Positions 46,098-58,778 of a DNA stretch of 64,000 nucleotides are shown piece by piece. Position numbers and translations under genes: made by a program. The stretch's first letter is position 1; the number at the start of each line of letters is the position of its first letter. Source of the stretch: Macrotrachela quadricornifera (Eukaryota > Rotifera > Eurotatoria > Philodinida > Philodinidae); contig JAJEKB010020239.1 of assembly GCA_022393335.1 (NCBI GenBank), positions 136,128-200,127 of the forward strand. Reading direction: 5' to 3'. The notes beneath the pieces were generated by a model, which searched no databases, was not told the DNA's origin, and worked only from the letters and a program-made list of their open reading frames with translations.

Positions 46098-47939
46098 ATT
46101 AAGTGTTGTCTATAAATAGAAGAAAGTACTAAATGTATAACGACAGTCTACTCCTTTACTTGAGTTTCGAAAGGTGATGATCGTTTGAATATGAGTAATA
46201 TCGTTTGATTGCTTTTTCGACGCAAAATACTGATAATTTCGTTTTGATATCATGCACAGATATATTTATATGTGAGTCGTCTTAAAAAGCCATTTCAGAA
46301 AAAACGATTTAATTAATTATAGCACATTTTTCTTTCTCAATAACAAAGAGATTAATGTATTTCTAGTGTGTATAACAAATAATTTGAGGCGTTATATTTC
46401 AATAGTGAAAATCAATACTTAAAGCTTTCATTTGAATAGAATTGAATCGTAGATAGAGGCGAACTTCCATTGGCAGAGCTGCCGCTATCGTAAATGGTTG
46501 AAGAAGATTGCAGGCGTTGATACAATGCAAAAATATATACTCTAGGATATTTCTTCCAGCTTTTATATTGAACTCCTTCAATTCAAACGGAATTCAGATG
46601 ATTTGTAGAATTTTTTGTGCTGGTCATTTTAGTAAAAAAATATTTTTAAATTTGTTATGCGATAGCAGAAAAATTCACAAATTGAACATGTTCATTAAAG
46701 CCAAAAAAAATATGATTTTGTCAATAAAATTCGTTATGCATTGATTTTACATCTTTCTTTCTAACAGTATTCAATAATTGATTTGAATAGTCTATTAAAA
46801 ACTGTACAAAATATCTGGTTTGAAACTGCTTCGTAGAACTATTTAAGCTAAATATGCGTTTCCATCAGATTTTTTTCGCTAGACTGTTTGCGGTGCTGGT
46901 CTTCCAGACATGAGAAGCACATCATACTTGATTTCGTAATTAACGTAGTGACTTGCTGTGGAAACTTTTGTCTTGGCTTGATGTCACCTATCTTATCGGC
47001 ATCAGTACGATCTATTGCCTACTAGGGTCCTGCAACTGGATCGGGTACCCGGAATCGGATCTGATCCGATAATCACTGTCGGCGCAACATTTTGAAATAT
47101 TTTACTTTTTCTGACCGTCATTTATTATGTAAACACAGGAATGAAAGACAATTTATTATATTTAAGGATAATTTAATCAATCGTAATATACGCTCTCTCT
47201 ATAAGAAGTCTCTCGTTTTAAAAATTTTTCGAAACTTCTATTAGTATTTTCATAGTAAAGCCGTTCGAATTTGAAGACTTTAAGGTAAAAACTTGTTTAA
47301 CTCTTATTTACCAGCATGAAAATAATCTGAGAAACTCTGAAAAATCCTAGAATCTTTTGAACAAATTTTTCATCCGAAACTGTTGAAAAACTGTGAGACT
47401 TTATAGAAGCTCTCTCAAAATTTTGAATGTTCCAACAGTTTAGAAGTCTGGGAACCTCTGTTACGAAGATGAGAGTTTCTCTCGGATCAGGTTCGGATAC
47501 GAAAAGTCATACCTATGCAGAACACCATTGTTCACCATGGTCATTTTGACTGTTATAGACAGCATCGACGTGAAACATTTTCTCATACGAAAAGGGAACA
47601 TTCATCGCCTTTTATTTCAGAAATTCGTGAGACCTTCACCTTTTCCGTTTTTTGAAAGTACACTGTTTTGTAGATCTTTACTTTTTATAAAACTTGAGTC
47701 ACTCCTTATTTTCTCTTTATAATTTTTTCAAGAAAATGCTTTCAATTCAAGGGTCAAGAATGAATGAGAAATATAACAGCTGCTATTATATCTCATGGTC
47801 TATTGGCATTCTTAGTTATATTCTTCTATTTCTTTCTTATCACTAGTAAATATTAAGTGATTTTACATTATATATATATATATCTACACAACTATATCAT
47901 ACTTTTTCTTCATCGAAAAAATAAAAATCAAGAACAATT
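46098..47939. other. Intergenic, no gene seen
   Basis: AT-rich, with a (ta)n run near 47870-47880 just upstream of the next gene. A weak inverted pair (gggtcctgcaactggatcgg near 47025 against complementary words near 47480-47500) may mark a decayed element of about 480 bp. The open frames 46508-46744 and 47528-47722 have no family match. Confidence 0.45.
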
Positions 47940-49947
47940 ATGAAACTAACCATTCTTCCTCTTATTCTTCTCATCTCTAGCTTGATTGCTGCTACGAAGA
48001 ATTTTCAAGAAACCTATAAAAATGTCAATAGTTATATTCAAGAACAATCAAGATTAAATAGTCTAACTGTGCCAAATTCAAACAAAATTGGTCTTGGCTA
48101 TAATCTTCTATATGGAAGTCCTGTTTGTTATAGTGGTAGTTGTCAAATGGATGGTTATGCATTACCCATATTCAAATTGAATTACACACAACAACCACAG
48201 GGATCATGTACAGATAAAATGTTACCCGAAAATGTTTTTATCCTGTGTCTTCCATATAGTGAAGTTAATGCTGGAACAGAAGTTATTGACTCACTAGAAC
48301 AACTTCAACAGAGTTCAATGAAAGACCTTGAAATTTCAGCTTCGGGTAAGTATAAAATAGTCTCAGCCTCATATAAATACTCTTCACACGTACAAAATAT
48401 GATTGATAACATTGTCAAATCCAATCAAGAAATATTGTATACAACAATTAAAATCTCAACAATGAAATTAACAATGTTCGAATCATTAATGACTCTTCGT
48501 GATGAATTTCAATATACAATTGAAAATTTACCATGTTGTGATTATGATCGTGATACGGAACGATATATCTTTGATTCAATATTTTCATATTTTGGATTTA
48601 CATATATTAATAGTTTGGTTTTAGGTGGAATTGCACAACAGAACATATTAATTAATAAAACACAGTTGATCGGAATTAATCAGTCAAACGTTGATAAATC
48701 TCATGAAGCTCAAGCTGAATTTTATGTTTCATTGGGTATAAAACATCGTAATTCAACTAATACCAGTAATCACAATGATTTTATGCAATTGGTGAAAAAA
48801 ATGTCTCTTACTAAATTAGGTGGAGATACATCAATTCAAACATTTGAAGAATGGTCAAAAACTGTTCCATTAAATCCTGCTGTTATTAAACTTGGAGTTA
48901 AATATTGGTTTGATCTTTTAGATGAAAAAAGATTTCCAAATGATAAAAATATAATAGAAAAGAAAAAACTTATTGAACAAGCTTTCAATAAATATCTTTC
49001 CGATCCTGTTTTTTGTTATAATGATTGTTCTTCTAATGGTTTTTGTCAATCTACAGGTTATTTTCAATTTGGTATGTGCAAATGTAATGAAGGATGGTCA
49101 GGATTGGATTGCTTAAATAAAGTTCCTAAAACAAATACACATAGTGGAACTTTATGTGGATTAGAAGACGTTATTGTGTGTGGTAATGCTTCATCAAGCG
49201 CCTCTTGTCCTTCGAAATGGAGAAGAGTACCTCAGGCTGTACTGCCTACTAGTGACTCACCTGTTCCTTATCAGGTAATTTAGACCTTTACAATACTTAT
49301 TTGTCTTCCATATCTGAACTTTGATACCTTATACAGATATAGTTAAAGAGAGTCGAAAATCAAGAATTTTATTATAAAAATATCTCTATCATTCTGTATA
49401 AATTATCAAAGTTTAAATATGCAAGAGAAATAACTACTGTAATCATTCTATAATATCCGTTAATTAGGGTATTGGTTTAAGTTTCTGTTCAAAATTAAAT
49501 ACAGACATAGAAACGAACAAGAAGGGTACGATATGCGGCCTATCTTATGGAAATCTTTTGATTAGATGTGAAGGACGAAATCCAAATTCTGAACAATGTC
49601 CCATTGGATATGAAAGAGGCGAAATGAATTTATGGGGAGCAATGACACGATTATGTTACAAAACTGACGATACTATTGATGATCGTCCAGGTACTATTTG
49701 TGGATTACAAACTATACTTCGTGGGAAAAATATTAATAATATGTTAATCACCGAAGTTGCCTGTGATGGTTATTATCCAGGAAGAGGTAGTTGCCCACCT
49801 AACTATGTTTTATATACTGGACAAGCAACTATTGAAGCACCTCTCAATATTTATCGTTCTGCCATCTATAATATTTCGGTCTCTGTTTGTTCAACTTTAA
49901 AGAATATAGTCAATCCTTTAGAAAATCTTATTTCATCTATTGGATAA
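47940..49947 (+). CDS. Secreted MACPF-domain protein with EGF-like and C-terminal Cys modules
   Basis: Two exons (47940-49274 and 49468-49947, phase-0 intron of 193 bp) encode 604 residues. Residues 1-18 are a signal peptide. The MACPF region follows, with its signature at about residues 212-232 (FDSIFSYFGFTYINSLVLGG), where the family has FGTHY. Next is an EGF-like module (CSSNGFC, CKCNEGWSGLDC, about 360-392). Three copies of a C-terminal module follow, each starting GT[LI]CGL and closing near CP..[WY], at about 402, 466 and 516. MACPF proteins oligomerise into membrane pores in immunity, predation or development; some do not form pores. The start ATG is the first in frame and leads the signal peptide. 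The modules resemble those of other invertebrate MACPF proteins, but I cannot name the domain. Confidence 0.85.
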
Positions 49948-50187
49948 TAGTCAACGAGAATTGTTTTCGATATATAGACATACTTTATTAAAAAAAATAA
50001 AATATTTTTCAAATAATATTAGAAGTTTTCTTTTTAGAAAAAATGAATTGCAATATATAGAAATTTGGATATCTTGGCAATAGTGGCGTAGTCAAGGCAA
50101 AGCAAATGGACAATTGATCATTTCATCTGGAGAATTGCTCCGCAAAATTTTTAGAAGTTTTTATCCACTGAAAATAATGCAGACTTT

Positions 50188-52262
50188 GAATAGTCTTATT
50201 GCGAATAAATGCTCATGACATAATGATCTTTTAGATCAATTTCCTATTTATAAATTTTAGAAATTCATCTTCTATTGTAGCTCATTGGATAGCTCTTTTC
50301 ACGGGCAAGAAAACTATATAGTTTTTAAAACTATTAAAGGTGAGCCAAGAAAAAAGTATAAGACCACAAAGTAAAAATTATGCCTGTTTTTATATATGAT
50401 ATAACATATTTGATTTACGATTCCTTCAAAAAATGTTGTTATGCTAACTCCTGTTATAACTCGTCAGACTATCTTTTCTCTCATCTATAAAGTTCTAGCA
50501 TTTCTAGATTCAGAAAGATGGAAACACCAGGATCAAATAGGTACATGTTGTTTTTGTAAATCGGTAAAGAGATTGATGCTGTTTCTTGTTGTTATGTTTT
50601 TAAATCAGATACGACATCAGTTATCATATGACATTCATATTACGGTTGGCTCCATCGCTCTAATGGTCATGAGGCCTATTTGGACCTCACTTCTTCCGGT
50701 TAAAAAAATCATACAATTTTCGTATAAACATTCTTTTAAACATTGTCACATTCACATGCTGTCCTTTAGAATTCGTTAAATAGGAGCTGATGAATCATAG
50801 TTACACATCCTATCATTCTACCGTTAACACTCTCTGAATGAAATTAATACTATATTTGTTGATTATGCATGCAGAGAGAAAAATGCGGTGCAGGCAAAAA
50901 TACTGAGGATATAATGTGCCGAAATGAACATATATAGCGATTAAAATATGTGGGACATTTTTTTCTCTTTATCATGAAAAGAATAGATACGCAAGGGCTT
51001 GTGAGAATCATTGGGAAGGAAGGAGAAAAACACACTGTTTCAACTGTATATCAGCACGAATAGTATACGTGAAATGGAGAACAACATACTATTAAGAGCA
51101 ACAGAAAACACATAATACCAATGTTATTTTCTCAGAATTAGTTATAAGGCTATTTGATTGTCTAATTGTGAAAAGAACTATATATCTATAACGAAATTAT
51201 ATCGTGTGATAATACGTATTCTATTGTGCCTTGTGAAGCAATTCTTCGAAACTGTGTTTGTCAAAATCGGATTTGTGAATGTGATCCAAAGTATCCAGTC
51301 GTCACTTCACTGCGCTGGCTTATACAACTGCTAGAAAAAAATCATCAATCAAGCATGTTAAATCATACGTAAGAATTGACATAGTTTTTGCTTTGTGGTA
51401 CTCTGTGGTCTTAGACTTTTTTCTTGGTCCACCTTTAATAGTTTTTAAAACTATATAGTTTTCTAGCCCGTGAAAAGAGCCATAAAATTGATCTAAAAGA
51501 CCATTATGTCATGAGCACTTATCCGCAATAAGACTATTCGAAGTCTACAAGAAGAAATCCTCAACTGTATTTGAAATCTAGTATAAAAATACTCGCCAAG
51601 TGAAGCTCTTTCATTCTATATATGGTTGTGCTGGATATAATATGAAAAAGTTCAATGGGCCAAATCAAGACCTTATGCGTCCCTGTCCTTTTCAAAAAAA
51701 AACAACAAAAATTTCTTACGAACCGAATAATTAAAATTTTGTTTTCTTCGTAGAAATAGTTATTCTATCGATCTCATTTCGTTTTTACTTTAAATTAACA
51801 CAAAAAATACACAGATGTCACTGGGAGATAGTGAAATCAGCGTAGCTTTTTGGTACAAGATTAAAAAATTTTATTAATCTGATCTAGGCGTGACTGCCTG
51901 GCCGTCAGTTTACAAATGAAGCAGAGGCGCCACGGTCGCCAAAATGTCGCCCAAATTTTACGTTAAAGTGCGAGCGGACTCGGCCCATGCTATGCACGTC
52001 TCTGATACATATACAATTCCAATAAAAATTTTGACTTTTTTATTTCAAATTCGAATTAATTCCAAAAGAAAATAATATTGTTCAAGTCTAAAGTTACGAA
52101 ATGAAAATCTCATTTTTTACATATTTATTTAAATTAAATTATAGGTTTTATTTTTCAATGAATTATTTTATAACTACTAAAGTAATATACTATGCTATAT
52201 AAGTATAATTTAAAATTAGAATAAAAACTTATTTGTTCTTCTTTAGCTATCGTTCTATTTTA
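50188..52262 (+). repeat. ~2.1-kb duplicated segment, copy 2, with foldback element
   Basis: Partner of 12211-14297 in the same orientation. The foldback right arm (to about 51697) is complete apart from a ~40-bp gap near 51480, where copy 1 has atccaatgagctacaatag. The left arm lacks its outer ~155 bp. The open frame 50441-50779 is longer than its counterpart at 12447-12683 because of a 33-bp stretch (actatcttttctctcatc onward) missing there. Frame conservation is not better than in the flanking DNA. Confidence 0.85.
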
Positions 52263-52819
52263 TATTAGAAAAAATGAACAATCATTTGATTTTATTTCGA
52301 TTTATCGATTTTTTTTTAAAATGATTTTTATCTTGTGAAATTTCGTGAAATATTTATTTATTAATATAATTATATAAATAACTGTATTACTCCTTTATAA
52401 TGAATATTTATTTTTGTCCACTTTTCTTATAGATTTATCCATTATTTTCTTTCATAATTCTACATATAAATATCTATACCGATGTAGAATTTTCTTTCTT
52501 TCTATCCATTGATATTATCTGGGTTATAAATACTAAATGTATAAAAGATAAATCAGATACAAATAAAATAATACTTCGACGGTGACATATTTTTTGTGCC
52601 ACTAATGACATTATTTTAGATAGATGAAAAATATACTTTTTCTTCTTTTCTTTCTCGCGTCAATGTCTTATTTATTTCCTTGCCATTACATTTAAGAATA
52701 ATTTACAATATCGATAGCAGTCTCAATTAAGATAGAAAAGAGATAAGACATTTTTCTTCTTCTACAAATACTAAGAGAAAGAAGTATTAGCATATTGTCT
52801 TTCTTAATAAACACAAATA
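52263..52819. other. 5' flank of the BTB gene
   Basis: Very AT-rich, no coding match. It presumably contains the promoter of the following gene. Confidence 0.4.
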
Positions 52820-53679
52820 TGTCGTTTCTTCCACGTACAGTAAGTATTTAGTTATATACTAAGAATATAGATTTAAAATACGATTATATAAATTAGTTGA
52901 TCTTGTTTGTTATAATATGGATAAATTATAACAATAGTTCCATAGTCACGGTTCAATCGAAAAGAAGTCAATCAATACATGACGAAAATTCTGATGTAGT
53001 TGTAAAACCACAACGTCGTGTGAAATGTGATGAAAATCAACTACTAAGTCAAGGTGATTTGGAAGAATGTATTAAAAATACCGATGTTATTCGACTTAAT
53101 ATTGGTGGTGAAATAATGATGACAACTCGTGAAACTCTTACTCATTTTCCTAAATCAATTCTTTCAATGATGTTCAATGGTGATTGGGAACATAAGTTAC
53201 CAATGGATAATAACGGAAATATTTTTTTAGATTTTAATCCAATTCTTTTTCGTCATTTACTTGATCAATTACAAATATTAGATAAGAATAATATGATTAA
53301 CTTTTATTCTCCTTCTCAACCTTCACTTATTGAACCATTTAAGAAGATGCTTAAAAAATTAAATCTTAATCAAATATCTTCATTAGAAAATAATATTACG
53401 AATTTTAATGTTGGTGGTCAAATAATTACATATCAACGTGAAACATTTAATCAAATATCTAACTCTACAACGAATAATACTATTTCATTTTCGAAAATTA
53501 CAAAGTTTGTTAATAAAAGTAATGTTTTTCTCGATTATGATCCAAAATTATTTCGACATTTAATTAAAAAATTAAGAAAAAAATCATCTAAAAACAGCTG
53601 TTATTCAAATCAATTGTCATATCAAGAGAGCATTCTTTTCAAAAAGCTCTTCTCTGTCTCGAATATCTGTTGTAAGTAA
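52820..53679 (+). CDS. Double BTB/T1-type domain protein (possibly the 5' part of a BTB-NHL gene)
   Basis: A short first exon (52820-52840, encoding MSFLPRT) with a gtaagt donor and a 56-bp intron leads into the exon at 52897. Two BTB/POZ domains of the potassium-channel-tetramerisation type follow. The first (VIRLNIGGEIMMTTRETL, then FLDFNPILFRHLL) is canonical; the second (FNVGGQIITYQRETF, then FLDYDPKLFRHLI) is more diverged. KCTD-type BTB domains form oligomers and often recruit cullin-3. The frame ends in TAA at 53677, but a strong donor (gttgtaagt) at 53671 would leave the exon in phase 1, the phase needed by the NHL exon at 54481. So this is either a stand-alone protein of about 267 residues or the N-terminal part of a fusion. 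Confidence 0.75.
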
Positions 53680-54480
53680 AATACATATATTATACTAGTA
53701 GAATTAGATATCTTTTTAGTCTTTTACATAATTAAAAATCTTTATATCGCTTGGATTAATTAAGACATATTCAAGTTTTTTTCACAGTAGACTTTTTCAA
53801 ACATCATCTTTACATTTATCGACTTGTTTTATTCAACCATTGTAATTGATGTAAGCTGTTAAATCATTTATTCAAGTCTATTGTATTCATTATGTTTTTT
53901 TCGGTCTTCTTCTTACTCGTTATTATGCCAAACACTATTCTATGGTATTATCTCTTGTTAACTTTTCAAAGAAACAATAAATATCTAAATATTTAAAAAT
54001 AATAATTTTTGTGAAATGCAGCAAATAGAACTGGCAATCACAATTCAAAAATTTGAGTGGTTATCAAGCATTTTTTATACCTTTTGAAAAATTAAAAAAG
54101 CTGACGATTCAAAAAGTAAATTTTTCTTATCTTCATTTCAATAAAACAATGCATATGAAAAGAGAAAGCCTTTACAGAACAAGAAATATCCATTACTTAT
54201 ACATCGATATTTTACTTTTTCTATAATTATATCGATACATGATATTTAACAATATTCTTTATATGTTCTTAGAGGATTTCAGACTACTCAGATCAAGAAA
54301 ACACATTTCTTTCCAATTAATTTTGCGCTATCATGGGATAGATACCTTTTTTTTGTGAGAAATGATCGTTTTTTAATCGCGTTTGTTCTAACGATTAATG
54401 TGCACATCAATGAAACACGTTACAATACTAATTTTGTTTACATCAACTGGGGTTTCTATCTATTTTTCTCTTTATTTTAG
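53680..54480 (+). other. Candidate ~800-bp intron or intergenic gap
   Basis: AT-rich with no coding match. It ends in a good pyrimidine tract and acceptor (tttctctttattttag) at 54480. No start codon or exon for the NHL part was found here. Confidence 0.5.
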
Positions 54481-55394
54481 TACCACTACGTGCAAGTTTG
54501 ACAGATATTCCTTCAAATGCTACATGGAACAAGAATGGTCAGATGGTAGCAGGACAAAATCCAGCCCTCTCTAAACCTTGCGGGTTATATGTGGATGATG
54601 AACAAAATATTTATGTTGCTGATTGGGATTATCATCGTATTGCAGCATGGAAGTTGGGCGAGAAAAAAGGACAAATAGTGGCTGGTGGACATGGACAAGG
54701 AAATAATGCACATCAATTGTATGGACCAACAGATATGATCGTGGACAAAGAAAGAGATAATCTTATTATTTGTGATCAGGGGAATAAAAGAGTAGTTCGA
54801 TGGCCTCTTCAAAATGGATCATGTGGAGAAACAATTATTTCGAATATTGATTGTGCGGGTTTGACAATAGATGAAAATGGATTTCTCTATGTCACTGATA
54901 AAGGCAAACATGAAGTAAAACGATATGAAATGGGTGAATCAAAAGGAATAGTAGTGGCAGGTGGAAATGGACAAGGAAATCATCTTGATCAGCTCAATTT
55001 CCCTCAATACGTATTCGTCGATCGAGAACATTCAGTATTTGTATCTGAATATAACAATCATCGTGTAATGAAATGGATAGAAGGTGCAAAACAAGGTATT
55101 ATTGTTGCTGGTGGCCAAGGACAAGGAAGCAGTCTGACACAATTGCATCATCCACGAGGAGTTCTAGTTGATCAATTGGGTACTGTTTATGTAGCTGATG
55201 CGGCAAATAATCGAGTTGTACGTTGGACTAAAGGAGCACAACAAGGAAATGTTATTGTTGGTGGAAATGGTCAAGGAACACAAGCAAATCAACTTAATTA
55301 TCCCATAGGGTTATCATTTGATCAACATGGAAATCTTTATGTTGTCGATTGGGGCAACAAACGAGTACAACGATTTATAATTGAAATGCCATAA
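54481..55394 (+). CDS. Six-bladed NHL-repeat propeller exon
   Basis: About 304 residues with six NHL repeats (for example PCGLYVDDEQNIYVADW, then HRIAAW; PRGVLVDQLGTVYVADA, then NNRVVRW), separated by VAGGNGQG-type linkers, ending in TAA, with an aataaa word at once downstream. NHL propellers bind proteins or RNA; bdelloids have hundreds of copies of this AGGNGQG type. The exon has no in-frame ATG: the frame runs back to a stop at 54429 with only the acceptor at 54480 between, so it must be joined to an upstream exon. The only candidate seen is the BTB exon, whose donor has the matching phase. All six blades look complete. Confidence 0.88.
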
Positions 55395-56266
55395 AATAAA
55401 TGGGATAAATTGACTAATAAACTTTATTTATTTCAACTATTGATTTTTTTTTTACCAGAGATACTTTGCTTATTGGAAACGCAAAAGCCAATAGCGACAA
55501 GACAATGTGCGTACATAGAGGTCTTGTCGTTATTTTCTTCCAACAAAAATAAACCTCTCTGGGTCGAATTAATGAAATTACATGCATTAATTCACATTGA
55601 AAAAGGAATTGATCAATAGAACGACCTCATCTTCACCTTCTATAATTACTGAAAGTTTCACATCAAACGACTTTTGTTTTCTAATTGGACCAAAATCATT
55701 GAAAGTCCTTTTTTTTTGCCCTGTATTAAAGACAAAAAATAGTGTTATATTGTGATGATACTTGTCAAACCAACCTTGAATATCTCAACCTTTTAATTGC
55801 ATGATCATATAGTATCACGATAAAAGTCTTTGAAGAAATGCTGGAATGAATTCTATAACAACTCGGAAGCCTAACATAGAAGGAAAGTAGAGTTACAGAA
55901 AAATTTTACTGATACTTTGCCATAATTTGAACATTATTGGATAGAATATTTATATTATCCATTTTAAAATATATGTCAAGTAAAAATTTTCAAATACTAT
56001 GATGCATCGATGAAGAGATATTGTGAAAATATCACAAATAAAAACATTTTAAAACTATTAGCGAATCACTTTGGATGCTTTTAATTGAATCATCTTATCA
56101 TAGTGAAAATTCAGTCTGTAGATCCAAAAATTATTTGGTTATGTACCCATGAAAGAATGGATTTCATTTAAGTCGAAAATTATTGATTGGGTAAGAGCCA
56201 GTGTGGCTCTTGTGCAGTGACTGCTTAGATCTCGCTCATAAAAGCTGAGTTGGTACATATCTAATT
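55395..56266. other. Intergenic, no gene seen
   Basis: AT-rich; a short frame at 55410-55619 has no family match. This may include further 3' exons of the minus-strand AMOP-like gene, which I could not delimit. Confidence 0.4.
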
Positions 56267-56797
56267 TTATTTAAGTTTTCCTAAACATATACAGTACGAA
56301 AAATAAAAGAGTACATCAGAAAAGAAATGTTGATACGGAGAAATATTTCTCAACGTCATGGGATAGTAGAGATCAAGTGTACCAGATCCTTTTCTCCAGT
56401 CATTTGTCCATTCGCCATTGCTATCATAACAATACTGTTCATCTACAGCACTTGTTTTCAATTTGCAACGATAGCATCGTCTTATGCCTTTATAAAATTG
56501 ACAATTCCAATATCCTGATTTGCGTGCATCACATGCTCGATCCATGTTGAAACCAAAGTGCTCTTCATCCCACGTTATGTTTACTTGACATGGACAAAGA
56601 GGAACATTATTCATTGATTTTTCAGTATAAAAATCAGATTGAAGAGCAAGCCAGATTGGACAATAAATTGTAAACAGTATATAGGCGGAAATAAATCCAT
56701 ATACAAGATATTTTACAGTACTTTTCCATGAGAATCGAAACGTTAGGCGTACTACTGACGGATGAAGATCAGAATTGAGGAGCTCTTCTGTTGTCAT
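56267..56797 (-). CDS. Membrane-anchored AMOP-like domain protein
   Basis: A frame of 176 residues. A short cytosolic start is followed by a membrane helix at about residues 30-52 (YGFISAYILFTIYCPIWLAL), so a type II or signal-anchor topology. The extracellular part reads CPCQVNITWDEEHFGFNMD, ACDAR, CQFYKGIRRCYRC, YCYDSNGEW and HFFSDVLFYFSYC. Cys spacing and the final pattern resemble the AMOP domain of mucin-4-like adhesion proteins. The frame ends soon after that domain. A possible donor (ctgtatat) near the end means more exons could follow at lower coordinates, since AMOP is often followed by a von Willebrand D domain. The domain assignment is by motif only. Confidence 0.65.
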   Translation of the reverse strand: MTTEELLNSDLHPSVVRLTFRFSWKSTVKYLVYGFISAYILFTIYCPIWLALQSDFYTEKSMNNVPLCPCQVNITWDEEHFGFNMDRACDARKSGYWNCQFYKGIRRCYRCKLKTSAVDEQYCYDSNGEWTNDWRKGSGTLDLYYPMTLRNISPYQHFFSDVLFYFSYCICLGKLK

Positions 56798-58030
56798 TTA
56801 AATATTCTTTTATGTATAGAAGTTTTTCTTCAAAAATAAAAGACATCATTAATGGTGTACGATGTTAGGTAACGTTATCAATATTGTAGCAAAATTTAGG
56901 AAGAAAAAGATTAGAAAAAATAAATCTAAAAGAATCAATTGGTGCGAATGAAACACAATTAGTTTCACTTTTTATGATTCCGTTATTAAAGTGGTAGCTG
57001 ACTTTCATGAATTTTGAGCCTATGTGAAAATATATATGGATTCAAACGAATTAAAGTTGAGAAGAGCAAAATATGACAGTATTGTTTTCAAACAATCACT
57101 TGCAATACTTATCTTTTCTTATTACTAAATCATTAACAAAAAGGAATTAAAATTTTTTCCATCAATGTTTGGTAAATGAACTGTTCATGTCAATCTTTGA
57201 TTGATGTAGATGGAATTCAGGCAAAAGGAAATGTATCACGAACTGCATTAATAATTTTTACCTCACATGAATAAATAAGAATAATAACGTCCCAACAATT
57301 TACAGAAAAGGTGCAGTTGAATACACATTATCTGATGCTTTTATACTTCTGTGTCTCTATCGACAACGAATTTCACTTTTGTTGCAATAAAAAAGTTTAT
57401 TCTTAAGCTAAGACAGTATAGCTGATAGGACGCATGTGAATTCATAGTCTGAAAGGTACGTTTTTCTAGTTAAGAATAGGGTCTTTTCTGTTGAAATTCT
57501 GTCCAAGTCTCTATAAAGAAGTATATAGTTGGAGGGCAGTTTCAACTATTTAACAAATCAATCTTACAGAATATAATTACACTTTCAATTTAAAAGACCT
57601 CTGGGTGCAAGACGATCACTTGAAAGATAAGCTTGCTTTTAGCATATAGATTTGTGATATGTGTTTCTGTTCTTTTTTTGTATACGGAAATGAAAACATC
57701 ATCAAGTTAATGATGAGATTTATTACTCGTATCGTAAACATGTTCTCTAATAAAACTGGTCGCTAGACAGAATTTTCTGTTAGATATAATGTACGTTACA
57801 ATACCGCTAGTTTATTCCATAGTGTTAGAGATATACATATAGTATTTTAAACAGAAAAAGCCTTATATACGGATATTTACTAACAATATAATTATGTCTA
57901 TGTTTGCACGCGTTGATATCTTATCAACTAAGAGTTGATCGTTATTGATTTATCTTCAGTGCATACATTCGTATATCATATGTGACTAGCTGTGATCTTT
58001 TAATGTTATATTATAATATATGATGTAAAT
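56798..58030. other. Intergenic, no gene seen
   Basis: AT-rich upstream flank of the minus-strand gene; no coding match or strong inverted repeat. Confidence 0.45.
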
Positions 58031-58244
58031 ACTTAAGGGTATCCAAAAGTAGTGGCGGTGGTACCTTTTTTGTTTACAGAAAGCTCGAACAAATATTCTT
58101 TTTTTATAAAAAGATAGAGCGTCTTTTGCTCTGTTTTTCTATGCTATGAAGATCACTATTCATCTAATATCATAATAATAAAATTTTGATCAACACTGTT
58201 TTTGTTGACACCTAGCTGGTTAATTTAGATCATAACGCATGAAG
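58031..58244. repeat. MITE-related sequence (agtagtgg family)
   Basis: gggtatccaaaagtagtggc, then ggtacctttttt, resembles the arm of the hairpin at 14994-15117. agatagag and ctctgtttttctatgct words at 58120-58145 resemble 18225-18265. These are decayed members of one family. Confidence 0.4.
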
Positions 58245-58775
58245 CATTTTGTATTTTATTCTATCATCGTTTAATACGTTGTATTAAAAAATCAAAATAT
58301 ACCATAAGACACGGGATGAAAAGCTGCACAGTTTATAAAGAACTACTTATTTTATAATTGCACTCTTTTGTTTTCAGAACCAGGAATACTCTGAGCGACA
58401 AAGTGTCGACGTTGTGAAAATAGGATCTTTTTTTTGTTAAAAGCCGTATTCGTTTTTTCCAATGTCATCTTCTTATAGTTGTTCTTTGGAAACTGTAGAG
58501 CTTTTCAAGCTGCACCTTGTAGTGTATTTTGTTTTTCTAATAAACCTATCAAATAATAATAAGATGACATGGGAAAAAAGGAATACAACTTTTACCAAAA
58601 ACAAGGTGCTGTTTTCGCAACGTCGAAATTTTGTCGCTCAAAGTTTTCCTCATTTTGAAAAGAAAAAAGTGCAACTACAAAACAAGCAGGTTTTTATAAA
58701 TTGTCTTCTCTTTTCATGCTGCATCTTTTGCTTGTATATTTTGATTTTTTAATACAACGTATTAAACGATGATAG
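58245..58775. mobile_element. Foldback element related to 3945-5165
   Basis: The left arm (ttctatcatcgtttaatacg, then aaaaaatcaaaatatacc) at 58259-58310 is inverted at 58727-58776. Inside are copies of the gatgaaaagctgcacagttt word, and of its inverse near 58495-58525 and 58700-58735, as in the element at 3945-5165. The frame 58462-58752 is repeat-derived. Confidence 0.65.
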
Positions 58776-58778
58776 AAT

